Assembly (NCBI GenBank): GCA_028095005.1
Contig: CM051459.1
Location: 130,613,657-130,677,656, forward strand
Direction: 5' to 3'
From: Rhynchospora pubera
Lineage: Eukaryota > Streptophyta > Magnoliopsida > Poales > Cyperaceae
DNA length: 64,000 bases
A program made the translations under genes and the position numbers. Position 1 is the stretch's first letter; each line of letters begins with the position of its first letter. Shown in pieces: positions 13,001-20,750 of the stretch. The notes below the pieces were generated by a model. That model saw nothing but the letters and a program-made list of their open reading frames with translations. It was not told the DNA's origin and did no database searches.

Positions 13001-14466
13001 GGTATGAATTCTTGGGCCCAGATCAAACCTTTCCTGTTATTGTTAATGCCAATCTTGATGCAGATCAAACAGCAAAGCTACTAAAAGAACTGAGAATCCA
13101 CCAGAAAGCAATCGGATACTCGATTGAGGATCTAAAGGGTATCGATCCCTCGATTTGCACCCATCGGATCCTACTTGAAGAGGACTCCAAGCCAACTGTG
13201 GAGCACCAAAGGAGACTCAATCCGAACATGAGTGAAGTTGTGAGGAAAGAAATTCATAAACTTCTAGAGGCAAGGATCATTTACCCCATCTCAGACAGCA
13301 AATGGGTTAGTCCCATTCATGTTGTCCCAAAGAAGGGAGGCACAACCGTGATAAAGAATGACGAAGGCCAGCTGATCCAAACAAGGATCGTCACAGGATG
13401 GAGGATGTGTGTGGACTATCGCAAGCTGAATGCAGCTACCCGGAAGGACCACTTTCCTTTGCCATTCGTTGACCAGCTACTCGAACGCCTGGCTAAGCAT
13501 TCTTTCTTTTGCTATCTAGATGGTTATTCTGGTTTCTTTCAAATTCCAATTCACCCCCTAGACCAGGAAAAAACGACCTTTACATGCCCATATGGGACCT
13601 ATGCATACCGTAGGATGCCATTTGGTTTGTGTAATGCACCAGCAACATTTCAAAGAGCCATGATGGCTATATTTTCTGATTTTATAGAAAAAGACATGGA
13701 GGTTTTCATGGATGATTTTTCTGTCTATGGTACAACTTTCGATCACTGTCTAGCTAACTTGAAAAAGGTATTGCAGAGATGTGAAGAAGTTAACCTAGTC
13801 TTGAATTGGGAGAAGTGCCATTTCATGGTGCAAGAAGGAGTCGTTTTGGGCCACATAATCTCAGAACAAGGAATTAAAGTTGATCAGGCCAAGGTGGAAG
13901 TGATTGAGAAGCTCACGGAGCCAACTTGCGTAAAGGATGTTAGGAGTTTCCTTGGTCATGCCGGTTTCTACAGGCGTTTCATCAAGGATTTCTCTAAAAT
14001 TGCTAAGCCTTTAACAAACTTGACTATGAAGGATGCAGAATTTATCTTTGATAAAAGTTGTGTTGATGCATTTGACAGATTGAAGAAGGCACTCGTGACA
14101 GCCCCGATCTTGCAACCTCCAAATTGGGATGAACCGTTTGAATTGATGTGTGATGCAAGTGATTATGCAGTTGGAGCAGTACTCGGACAGCGAAAGGATA
14201 AGAAGCCCTATGCCATCTACTATGCAAGTAAGGTGTTAGATGAAGCCCAAGTCAACTACACCACAACAGAAAAGGAGCTTCTTGCAGTAGTCTTTGCCTT
14301 AGATAAGTTCAGGTCCTACCTGATCGGTTCAAAGGTTATAGTCTACACCGATCATTCTGCGCTCAAGTACTTACTCTCGAAGAAAGACGCCAAGCCAAGA
14401 CTCATCCGATGGGTTCTCTTGCTTCAGGAGTTCGATCTTGAGATCCGTGACAAGAAAGGTACTTAG
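10075..14466 (+). CDS. gag-pol: Gag-protease-RT-RNase H polyprotein, ends at a stop after RNase H
   Basis: The frame is open from 10075, but the first ATG is at 10387 (residue 105 counted from 10075); the upstream part still reads as coding. Residues about 190-310 form the retrotransposon Gag domain. A CCHC knuckle (C-X2-C-X4-H-X4-C) lies at 391-404. An aspartic protease active site DLGAS is at about 743. Reverse transcriptase follows, with the catalytic pair in FMDDF at 1213-1214, and RNase H with its first catalytic Asp (CDASDYAVGA) at about 1360. The frame stops at TAG (14464-14466); in-frame codons beyond still encode the conserved RNase H tail around VADHLSR, so the stop is premature. 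Linkers before Gag, between the zinc knuckle and protease, and between protease and RT contain the element's palindromes, translated as Gly/Arg/Pro-rich peptide. In the cell these proteins would form virus-like particles and copy the RNA. Confidence 0.9.
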   Translation: MQSLFTFSFVFEILQSHTLANKEKELGSARDTSFHQQGGGEQNQQPSPSSSGTARPILGRTAPGLAELTEEEEGSLIQPFRQFYQRNRRNPERTQPPLTPPEEDMADHLNGNGGRPEETPVQRALREALEAAREAEANRPLREISAPTATNVRLGVRPPKAERTRDFYYNPSLIALIKDSAFGGAPNEDANRHLQSFLRNCTTLVPEDVDPEIIRLTLFPFSLRGKAEDWLNSFNDAPFDSWENLTKAFLDRFYPRVKTTKLVRELLTFQQEPDENLFEAWERFKDLQRMCPHHDVPENRLIVSFYDGLDDMTRQNINSTAGGSFLEMGCREAKALLENMARSQTNWSVRAQKKGGLLEVDKDTHMQSQLDSLTVMIKNLNKKPAEAVAKCQFCEEEGHTAKACHLVEREEKTEEVNALMNPPSFFPPTNNYAYRDKRNHPGLSYSNPNGAANPSQAGPPRNQQRPQETLTQPMVEKFMQSQGIFNHAVHRELEKIREDMGAFLQRFDERLSQSSVGALTKPGMFPSQPEPNPREDVKSVSHQLRSGTRYDGPEMPSDSPPGLSGTDRPNLERPAPNQDGVEADQADQPSAAADIGTGPPAAERDDGTDRPNPGRAVPNTSAATSSQLPRDVSPFNRAIEVPYPQRLAKARKDRAYEKFLDILRQIKISIPFTDLLTRMPSYAKFLKDLLSNKKNLEECGTMALTGECSALITKKMPVKMKDPGKFTIPCKIGNAEEKKALLDLGASVSLIPETVYNQIGMGELSPTRMTLKLADGSIRLPLGIAIDVPVQVGDLVVPCDFVVVDMEEDLDVPVILGRPFLTTAGVFINCKTGKMILEVGDEKVEFDVEKAMKMPDHVDSIFMVESLEAIVEESFNTRVVQAYHSFSARPEEEEADLIFNEILQMVEYLAAREEQNRPPQIKADQAIMQLRSPAEIQQILSLDTHQDGPPQVGTARPNSDDAKSRPELKALPDNLRYEFLGPDQTFPVIVNANLDADQTAKLLKELRIHQKAIGYSIEDLKGIDPSICTHRILLEEDSKPTVEHQRRLNPNMSEVVRKEIHKLLEARIIYPISDSKWVSPIHVVPKKGGTTVIKNDEGQLIQTRIVTGWRMCVDYRKLNAATRKDHFPLPFVDQLLERLAKHSFFCYLDGYSGFFQIPIHPLDQEKTTFTCPYGTYAYRRMPFGLCNAPATFQRAMMAIFSDFIEKDMEVFMDDFSVYGTTFDHCLANLKKVLQRCEEVNLVLNWEKCHFMVQEGVVLGHIISEQGIKVDQAKVEVIEKLTEPTCVKDVRSFLGHAGFYRRFIKDFSKIAKPLTNLTMKDAEFIFDKSCVDAFDRLKKALVTAPILQPPNWDEPFELMCDASDYAVGAVLGQRKDKKPYAIYYASKVLDEAQVNYTTTEKELLAVVFALDKFRSYLIGSKVIVYTDHSALKYLLSKKDAKPRLIRWVLLLQEFDLEIRDKKGT
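10228..10264. repeat. Palindrome pair inside the Gag N-terminal linker
   Basis: Copies centred at 10235 and 10255, 20 bp apart, are read through in frame as GTARP...GRTAP. They lie before the first ATG of the long frame. Confidence 0.7.
11767..11928. repeat. Palindrome cluster in the Gag-protease linker
   Basis: Copies centred at 11774, 11794 and about 11814 (half site), a degenerate copy near 11835, a half site near 11865, and a pair at 11900 and 11920. The steps are 20 bp. All stay in frame and encode GTDRP/ERPAP/GRAVP peptides between the zinc knuckle and the protease. Confidence 0.75.
12912..12946. repeat. Palindrome pair in the protease-RT linker
   Basis: GGACGGACCGCCCCA and GGAACGGCCCGCCCCA, centred at 12918 and 12938, 20 bp apart, are translated in frame between the protease and reverse transcriptase domains. 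Confidence 0.75.
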
Positions 14467-16009
14467 AACAGTGTTGCTGACCATTTATCAAGGATCAAAG
14501 CAGAAGGCATCAAATCCGAGACACTGCCGATCAACGATTCATTCCCAGACGAACATTTGTACTCAATCCAGGTTGGAACGGACCGCCCTAGCATGGAACG
14601 GCCCGCCCCAACCACAGCAAAGGATGTCAGGACAACCGTTCCAGCCAGAACGGCACAGTCTGAGCCAGGCGATACAGTTGGAACGGCCCGTCCCAACTCA
14701 GGCGACCCCATGGTATGCTGACTTCGCGAACTATTTAGCAAGCGGAGTTATGCCTTATCAGATGTCCTTCCAGCAGACGAAGAGATTCATGGCCGATGCT
14801 AAATACTACTTCTGGGAGGACCCTTTCCTGTGGAAGTTTGGAGTTGATGGAATGTTCAGAAGGTGTGTACCGGAGAGCGAAATTGAGCAAATCCTGCACA
14901 ATTGCCACGCCTCAGCTTACGGAGGACATGCCTCAGTGTCTAAGACCGCGGCCAAAGTTCTGCAATCTGGATTTTTCTGGCCCACGCTTTTCAAGGACGC
15001 AAGAAAATTTATCTCTTCTTGCGATCAATGTCAAAGGACAGGCAACATTTCAAGACGCCAAGAGATGCCTCAGAATCCTATTCTAGAGGTTGAGATCTTC
15101 GATGTTTGGGGGATTGATTTTATGGGACCGTTTCCATCTTCATGTGGCTATGAGTACATTCTTGTGGCAGTTGATTACGTGTCCAAATGGGTGGAAGCTA
15201 TACCGAGCAAGCATGCAGATTCAGCAACAGTCAAAAAGCTTTTTACCAAGGTCATATTCCCACGGTTTGGAATTCCAAGGACAGTCATTAGTGACGGGGG
15301 CAAACACTTCATTAACAAACAGTTTGAGAATCTTCTAAAGAAGTATGGAGTAAGACACAAGGTGGCAACCCCTTATCATCCGCAAACAAGTGGCCAAGTT
15401 GAGATATCAAATCGAGAAATTAAGAATATCCTGCAGAAAACGGTGAGCAGTACAAGGAAAGATTGGGCATTAAAATTGGATGACGCCTTATGGGCATATA
15501 GGACAGCTTTCAAGACTCCCATAGGCATGAGCCCATTCAAGCTGATTTATGGAAAAGCATGCCATTTGCCAGTAGAATTGGAACACAAGGCATACTGGGC
15601 AGTTAGAGCACTCAACATGGATTATAAATCAGCTGGAGAGAAGAGAATTCTGGACTTACACGAGCTGGAGGAAATAAGGCTAAGTGCATATGACAATGCT
15701 AAGATCTACAAGGAGAAAACAAAGCTCTGGCATGACAAGCATATCCAAAGAAGATCCTTTGAAGCAGGGGATATGGTGCTTCTGTTCAATTCCAGATTGA
15801 GGCTATTTCCTGGCAAACTCCGGTCTAGGTGGACAGGCCCTTACGTTGTGAAGAAAGTCTATCCATTTGGAGCTGTTGACATCTACAAGGAAGGGGATGA
15901 GGTCTTCAAGGTGAACGGACAGAGGCTCAAGTTCTACGTCAATCCAAATGCTAGCACAGAAGGAGGGGAAGTCCACTTTTTGACCAACCCCTCACCCGCA
16001 GAGACGTAG
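14438..16009 (+). pseudogene. Integrase region, out of frame with the upstream pol
   Basis: The frame open from 14438 to 16009 has no proper start and lies in a different phase from Gag-RT. True similarity begins near 14702 (PWYADF). It holds an HHCC zinc-binding region (HNCH ... CDQC), a D,D35E core (Asp 227, Asp 286 and Glu 322 counted from 14438, with exactly 35 residues between the last two) and a C-terminal domain ending near GPYVVKKVYPFGAVDI. Integrase inserts the cDNA into the chromosome. The frame change lies between 14467 and 14700, in a palindrome-bearing linker. With the TAG at 14464 it means this copy needs recoding or help in trans to supply integrase. Confidence 0.88.
14575..14695. 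repeat. Palindrome cluster in the RNase H-integrase linker
   Basis: Copies centred at 14582 and 14602 (20 bp apart), a degenerate copy near 14640 and another at 14687. The pol frame change falls within or next to this cluster. The linker is not a conserved domain, so it may tolerate length change except for phase. Confidence 0.7.
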
Positions 16010-16270
16010 ACATCAGGGGTCGAGCTTGAGACCTTAAACAAGCGCTTCTTGGGAGGCAACCCAAGGGTTCAGTTTTTAAATTTATTTTAGGTTTATTCAA
16101 TTTACTTTGTGTCAAAAAGTCGAAAACAAAATAAAAATTTGAAAAACAACAAAAATAATAAAAAAAATTAGGAGTAGGCTAAATACCCAGAGTACTTGGC
16201 TCAATTTGTGATGTAGTTGATCACTTTTAGGTAGGAAACGAGAAGGAATCGATGAGGGACTGAAAAAGAC

Positions 16271-16285
16271 AAGCTTGGGGGAGAA
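16271..16285 (+). other. Polypurine-tract-like copy after integrase
   Basis: AAGCTTGGGGGAG repeats the core of the true polypurine tract next to the 3' LTR and follows the end of integrase by about 260 bp. It could act as an internal plus-strand start, like a central PPT, or mark a past duplication. Confidence 0.5.
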
Positions 16286-16295
16286 AAACCTGATT

Positions 16296-16432
16296 GGAAC
16301 GGCCCGCCCCAATAATGGAACGGCCCGTCCCAACCGGTGAACGGCCAGGTTTGGACCAGGACGGAGTGGAATTGAGCATTTGGGCTTACCCAATGGAACG
16401 GTCCGCCCCAATCATAGGACGGTCCGTCCCAT
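16296..16432. repeat. Two palindrome pairs in the post-integrase spacer
   Basis: Centres at 16303 and 16324, then 16402 and 16423; both pairs are exactly 21 bp apart. These are among the best-conserved copies (for example GGACGGTCCGTCCCA). No coding frame constrains them here. Confidence 0.8.
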
Positions 16433-17100
16433 TTAGAAAAATAACAGTTACGCGTGGTTTTCGCGAGTAACTACCCACTAACCCAAACCCGACCCACTAA
16501 CCCACTATTCCAACAGTTACACCCCATCTCCCTCTCCCCATTCAAACTCATTTAAACCCAAACCCCTCTCTCTCCCTCTCTCCTCCTTCTCTCCCTCTCA
16601 CCCGACCCTCTCTCTCTGCCCTCGCGAAATCTGACGAGACGCCGCCGCCGACGCCTCGCCGGAACCCTCGCCGACCTCACTCTCCACCCTCTCGCTCCAA
16701 TCCGCCGCTGCAACCCACCCGTTGCCGCATCTCCCTCTCGCTGCCGCGACCCACCGCCGCTGCCGCGCCGCTGCCCATCGGCAGATCCGCCGCATCCGCC
16801 GTCGAATTGGCCGCGACTCTGCCTCAATCGCCTCTCCTCCGTCTCCACTTCGCCTCCCTCCTCTCCATTTCGACGCAAACTCTCGATTTCACCGGAATCC
16901 GCCGTACCCGCCACTGCCGCTGCGCCACCACCACCATTTCCTCTGGATTTTTCGGTAAATTCAAACCCTTTCTCCTCTCATTTCATTCTCTAAACCAATT
17001 CCATTAAGTTTGTACCAGAAACCAGAACCAAAATCAATCGAAAAATCGACGGAAAAAAAATACCTCTGGTACTTAACCTTTTTCTGCCAAAACCTCAATT

Positions 17101-17329
17101 GGAACGGACCGTCCCACCTTTGGGACGACCCGTCCCAATTTCTAAACCTAGCCAACAACACCCGTCCCAATCCCAGACCACCCCGTCCCAACCCAAAACC
17201 CCTCTATCCACCTAGTCCAGAACGGTCCGTCCCACCATCAGGACGGTCCGCCCCAGACCCATCAAACATCCAAAAACACTGCATTCCAGGACAGACCGGA
17301 CCGCCCCATTTCTGGACCGACCCGTTCCA
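17101..17329. repeat. Palindrome cluster directly upstream of the extra ORF
   Basis: Centres at 17108 and 17129, 17226 and 17247, and 17300 and 17321: three pairs, each 21 bp apart, with half sites between them. The final A of the last copy (CCGTTCCA) is the A of the ATG that opens the extra ORF at 17329. Confidence 0.8.
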
Positions 17330-19254
17330 TGCAGAGGAGGAGTTCAGGGAGACTTTCAGACAAAATCACAAAATATTTATTTCGCGATCTCCCGCGAAAG
17401 CCTGGAAAGAGGAGAATTCTTGTGCCCAGATCATTTACCAGGGGCATCGGTGGGTGGTCAACGAAGGACGACAGCCCTATCCCTCCACTTGACAAATACC
17501 CGCTCGATCCGCGGGAGTTCATGGTGAACCCGCCTCCATCATCTCAGTCCCAGTACACCGTAGAGGATCCGGATCAGATCATTCCATTCGCGGGTTGGAC
17601 CAGGCGCAGGCAGCCATCACCTTACGTGTACTACTGGTCCGAACTTGAGTCTATCTCAGGCATGGCAGACGATCAGACCGAGCCTGCTGACACCGCTCAG
17701 TCCCATCAGCCCGAAGCTCAACCTGACCCTGAACCCGCTGCCACAGATGCAGAGATCAATGCAGCAGCAGAGGCAGAAGAAGAGGCCGAAGAAGAAGAGG
17801 TGGAGGATCTCGTCCCTGAGACGCAAACCTACCCCTCACAGCCCGCAGAAATTGAGCTTGCCGATGTGCACATCCGCCTCAAGGGCTCTGATGCCAAGCA
17901 GAGGTTCAAAAACCTCCGAAACAAACACTTCCAAAGCACCAAGGCGATTGACTTGCGGGTGCTAGATCAGCTTGGCATCCGCGAGGACTTCTTCCGTCTC
18001 ACCAGATCTGTCGGGTTTCGCCCGAGATTCTGGAAGATCAGAGCTCCAGCCTATACGGCCCTCACTATGGAGTTCCTCTGCACCCTTGACCTCTTCTTCA
18101 AGGATGATCTCTGGCAGATGACATTCCGTGCAAACGGAAAGAAGATGATCTGCAACGAGAATGACTTCGCCCGGTTCTTTGGGCTTGAAAATGGAGAAAT
18201 CACGGATGAGTTCTTTGAGGATGACCTTTGGGAGGAGCTATCTTTGGAGCACAGACAGCCAGTTAATACCCGCCGCTCCTCCCACATCCAGCACCCGACT
18301 ATCCGCTTCATACAGCGGATGCTCTCTCTCACCATCTTTGCCAAAGGTGAGTCGGGTGTCAAGTTGACCCGTGGTGAGCAAGCAATCCTCAACCAGATCT
18401 TCTATCCCAAGGGCGAGGCAAAGCTCAATCTGGCCTACTTTATGATGAAGCATTTCGAGAAACAGGCCAACAATCTCAGGGCAGGCACGGGTCAGATCAC
18501 AGTGGGCGGGTACGTGACTCATTTGATCCGCCAGTATGATGTCACAGTGCCATGGGATGAGTTGAGGCGAAGCGGAGGACCAAACCGGCTAGGAATGAAG
18601 CAGCTGGTTGAGATGGGGATGGTGGCCCAGGTTGGATCAGAGTATCAGTTTTGTTATGGCCGCCATCGGTTCCCGCTTCCGTTCACCAGGTCCATAGATC
18701 TCCAAAACAAAAGGACCTGGCTTCTGGTTGATAGAGATGGGCGTTTGATCAACCATGAAGAAGAAGAGATGCAGCGCCGTTTGGCTGAGATGGAGGCCGC
18801 TGCTAGGGCAGCAGGCGCCGGTACATCGGCAGAGGCGGAGGCAGCAGGTGCTTCCAGCCACCCATCTCAGCATCCCTCCCATTTCCCCTCGATGCCCCAT
18901 ATTAAGCCCTTCGATGATGTTCAGGGCGAGCACTTCACATGGGGTGGGATCCGCATGGAGGACATTCGTCCATCCCCCTCTCCGCCACGCCCACATGGAG
19001 GTTATGAGCCACAGTGGCAGCCGGGATACGGCAGGGGATCGGACCACCGATACTTTGACATGCTGCATGACATCCACACCGCTCAGTGGAACTTGCAGGC
19101 ATCGTTTGATGAAGAGCGGGAGGAGAACAGGAGATGGAGGCAGCAGCAAGATGAGCGCAATGCAAGGAATGATGATCTGCTCAGCCGCCTCGCAAGTCAC
19201 ATCTTTGGCCCTGGACCATCAGCTCCACCGCCACCTGACCCACCACAGTTCTGA
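17329..19254 (+). CDS. Athila-type extra (env-like / ORF-1 family) protein, 641 aa
   Basis: An uninterrupted frame from ATG 17329 to the stop at 19254. After a basic N-terminus and a glutamate-rich stretch (about residues 135-170), residues about 185-430 match the pattern of the ATHILA ORF-1 family: RFKNLRNKHFQSTK, an LGI...FF segment, PAYTALTMEFLCTL and a downstream FARFFGL segment. The C-terminal third is Ala/Pro/His-rich with a charged coiled-coil-like stretch (EEREENRRWRQQQDE). I see no convincing signal peptide or transmembrane helix, so 'env-like' refers to position and family, not demonstrated function. It is intact while pol is broken, so selection or very recent transposition has preserved it. 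Its start codon overlaps the last upstream palindrome. Confidence 0.82.
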   Translation: MQRRSSGRLSDKITKYLFRDLPRKPGKRRILVPRSFTRGIGGWSTKDDSPIPPLDKYPLDPREFMVNPPPSSQSQYTVEDPDQIIPFAGWTRRRQPSPYVYYWSELESISGMADDQTEPADTAQSHQPEAQPDPEPAATDAEINAAAEAEEEAEEEEVEDLVPETQTYPSQPAEIELADVHIRLKGSDAKQRFKNLRNKHFQSTKAIDLRVLDQLGIREDFFRLTRSVGFRPRFWKIRAPAYTALTMEFLCTLDLFFKDDLWQMTFRANGKKMICNENDFARFFGLENGEITDEFFEDDLWEELSLEHRQPVNTRRSSHIQHPTIRFIQRMLSLTIFAKGESGVKLTRGEQAILNQIFYPKGEAKLNLAYFMMKHFEKQANNLRAGTGQITVGGYVTHLIRQYDVTVPWDELRRSGGPNRLGMKQLVEMGMVAQVGSEYQFCYGRHRFPLPFTRSIDLQNKRTWLLVDRDGRLINHEEEEMQRRLAEMEAAARAAGAGTSAEAEAAGASSHPSQHPSHFPSMPHIKPFDDVQGEHFTWGGIRMEDIRPSPSPPRPHGGYEPQWQPGYGRGSDHRYFDMLHDIHTAQWNLQASFDEEREENRRWRQQQDERNARNDDLLSRLASHIFGPGPSAPPPPDPPQF

Positions 19255-19337
19255 GCCAGTTTTAGGTACGTTTTTCTATTTTTCTCTCCTTTATTTTCTT
19301 TCTTGCATCTACTAGGACTAGGGACAGTCCAGTAGAT

Positions 19338-19350
19338 AAGCTTGGGGGGG
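19338..19350 (+). other. Polypurine-tract-like copy after the extra ORF
   Basis: AAGCTTGGGGGGG follows the extra ORF by about 85 bp, just as the copy at 16271 follows integrase. Three such tracts per element suggest either multiple plus-strand starts or modular duplication of ORF plus tract. Confidence 0.5.
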
Positions 19351-19425
19351 TTAAAGGATCGAAAAATCGAAAAAACGGATAACTTAGAGCATCTGCATAG
19401 CATATTGCCAGTTTCAGACAGTATT

Positions 19426-19604
19426 GGAACGGACCGTCCCACCAATGGAACGACCCGTCCCAACAGGGCGTCCCAGTCTAGAACAGCCCGTTCCAACACT
19501 GTCTGAGCATTGAAACTAGTCAAGTATTGTGTCTGGGACGGTCCGTCCCACCATCAGGACGGTCCGCCCCAATGGGTCGTTCCACACTAGAACAGGCCGT
19601 TCCA
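19426..19604. repeat. Two four-site palindrome cassettes with the same internal spacing
   Basis: Centres read 19433, 19454, 19467, 19487 and then 19542, 19563, 19576, 19596. Both sets have steps of 21, 13 and 20 bp. The two sets are about 109 bp apart. The sequences of the two cassettes differ at many bases, so spacing is conserved better than sequence. Confidence 0.8.
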
Positions 19605-20736
19605 GACACAATGCATTGGCAGTTTTTTTATATACATGTAGGATTTGCATAATTAAATCATTCTAAGTTGCATTTAGGATAGTTCTAAGGATCATTTAGC
19701 TAATCTTGATGTTTGTAACTTGAGAAATTTGGGCAGATTCTGAGAAAAACTAAAAACTTTGCTGAAAATTTGTAAAATGAATTTGACTAAACTAATTTGA
19801 GGCAAACTAAGGATAGTAACTTTCATTTGACTTGGGAGTAATTTTGCTAAGCATTGGATGGTTAATTTCAAAAGCAATTATACGGTTGTATTGAATAGAG
19901 CCGGCAAAGGGCTTGATTTAGTTCGCCTAAGATCATTTGAGTAACTCAAAAATAAGGATAACTGTAAGATGATTTGCACAGATTTTCAGAAACTAAAAAC
20001 CTTCGCAATTTTCTTTTCAAAATCAAAAATAAAAAAAAAAATGATGAAAAAAACCAAAAACAAAATAAAAAGGGGAACTAAAAAGTGGTGCAGTGCCATG
20101 GACACTGTAGGAGGCTATAGGTACTTGCGGATTAAAAGAATTCCATAAACCATGGGTAAGAAACAGAAAGAGATTCATGGTATAAAAAAAAAAAAAAAAA
20201 AAAAAAAAGAGAGAAATAAAGAGGAAAAATCCTCTAAAAATCCGCTCTTATCTGGCCGACTTCTCCGCCTCGGGAAAAACCTCCTCGCCCCAGGAGAATT
20301 GTATCTTGTAAATAATTCTTCTTTTAAGTTATTTAATTTTCTGGTTTGAAGTATCGTAAGTCTGTGCAAAACAACTTGGAGTTATTCTGAATTATTTGAG
20401 TTGAGCAGGTTCGATCCCGTTTCTACTTGATTTCTAACTGAATAAAAACTTTGAAGAATTAACTGATTTAATGCTTAGTGAAATGAAACAGAGTCAAAGT
20501 GAGGTGAGGATCTTTGGTTTGATTTCAGAAAAAGTTAAGTCACTCAAAAAAAATAAAATATTTTGGTCTTAATAGAAAAACTTTTTGATGAAAATGCCCT
20601 TGTAACTTAAAGTCACAATCACTTGAGTTTAAACTAAAAGGATTCTTTGAACTAGTTAGTACACAGGTATTTGAACTCAATTAGGGTCTAATTCAGGTCT
20701 AAGTCTAGAGTTTTGCTTGGGGACAAGCAATGTTCA

Positions 20737-20750
20737 AGCTTGGGGGATTT
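20737..20750 (+). other. Polypurine tract of the Athila element
   Basis: AGCTTGGGGGATTT directly abuts the 3' LTR start. It is where plus-strand DNA synthesis starts during reverse transcription. Confidence 0.85.

Larger units (their letters stand above)
16010..17328 (+). other. Spacer between integrase and the extra ORF, with C/T-rich leader-like tract
   Basis: After the integrase stop come an A-rich stretch, a polypurine-like AAGCTTGGGGGAG, two palindrome groups and then, from about 16540, a TTTAAA sequence. A strongly C/T-rich tract and a GC-rich segment (16560-16950) follow, ending in a good 5' splice donor-like TTCGGTAAATTC at about 16950. This resembles the promoter, untranslated leader and leader intron of a plant gene. 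Opposite-strand open frames over 16552-16914 are Arg/Gly-rich by-products of GC content. No protein domain is seen. Confidence 0.5.
19255..20735 (+). other. Long 3' non-coding region of the Athila element
   Basis: No coding capacity. It holds a polypurine-like AAGCTTGGGGGGG at 19338-19350, the two four-site palindrome cassettes at 19426-19604, AT-rich sequence, a 24-base A run near 20187-20210, and the real polypurine tract at its end. In an intact element it would be in the genomic RNA downstream of the extra ORF. Confidence 0.75.

Noticed and set aside
14464..14466. Programmed stop-codon readthrough in pol
   Set aside because: The TAG is followed by AAC, not a context I know for readthrough, and a separate frame change lies downstream, so simple readthrough would still not reach integrase.
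16552..16914. Minus-strand Gly/Arg/Glu-rich frame of 120 codons
   Set aside because: It is a by-product of C/T-rich and CCG-rich composition on the plus strand; no domain, and its overlaps on other frames are equally open.
8543..19604. CRISPR-like array
   Set aside because: The repeats are dispersed in pairs over a retrotransposon with coding DNA between them, in a plant genome; there is no regular repeat-spacer unit.
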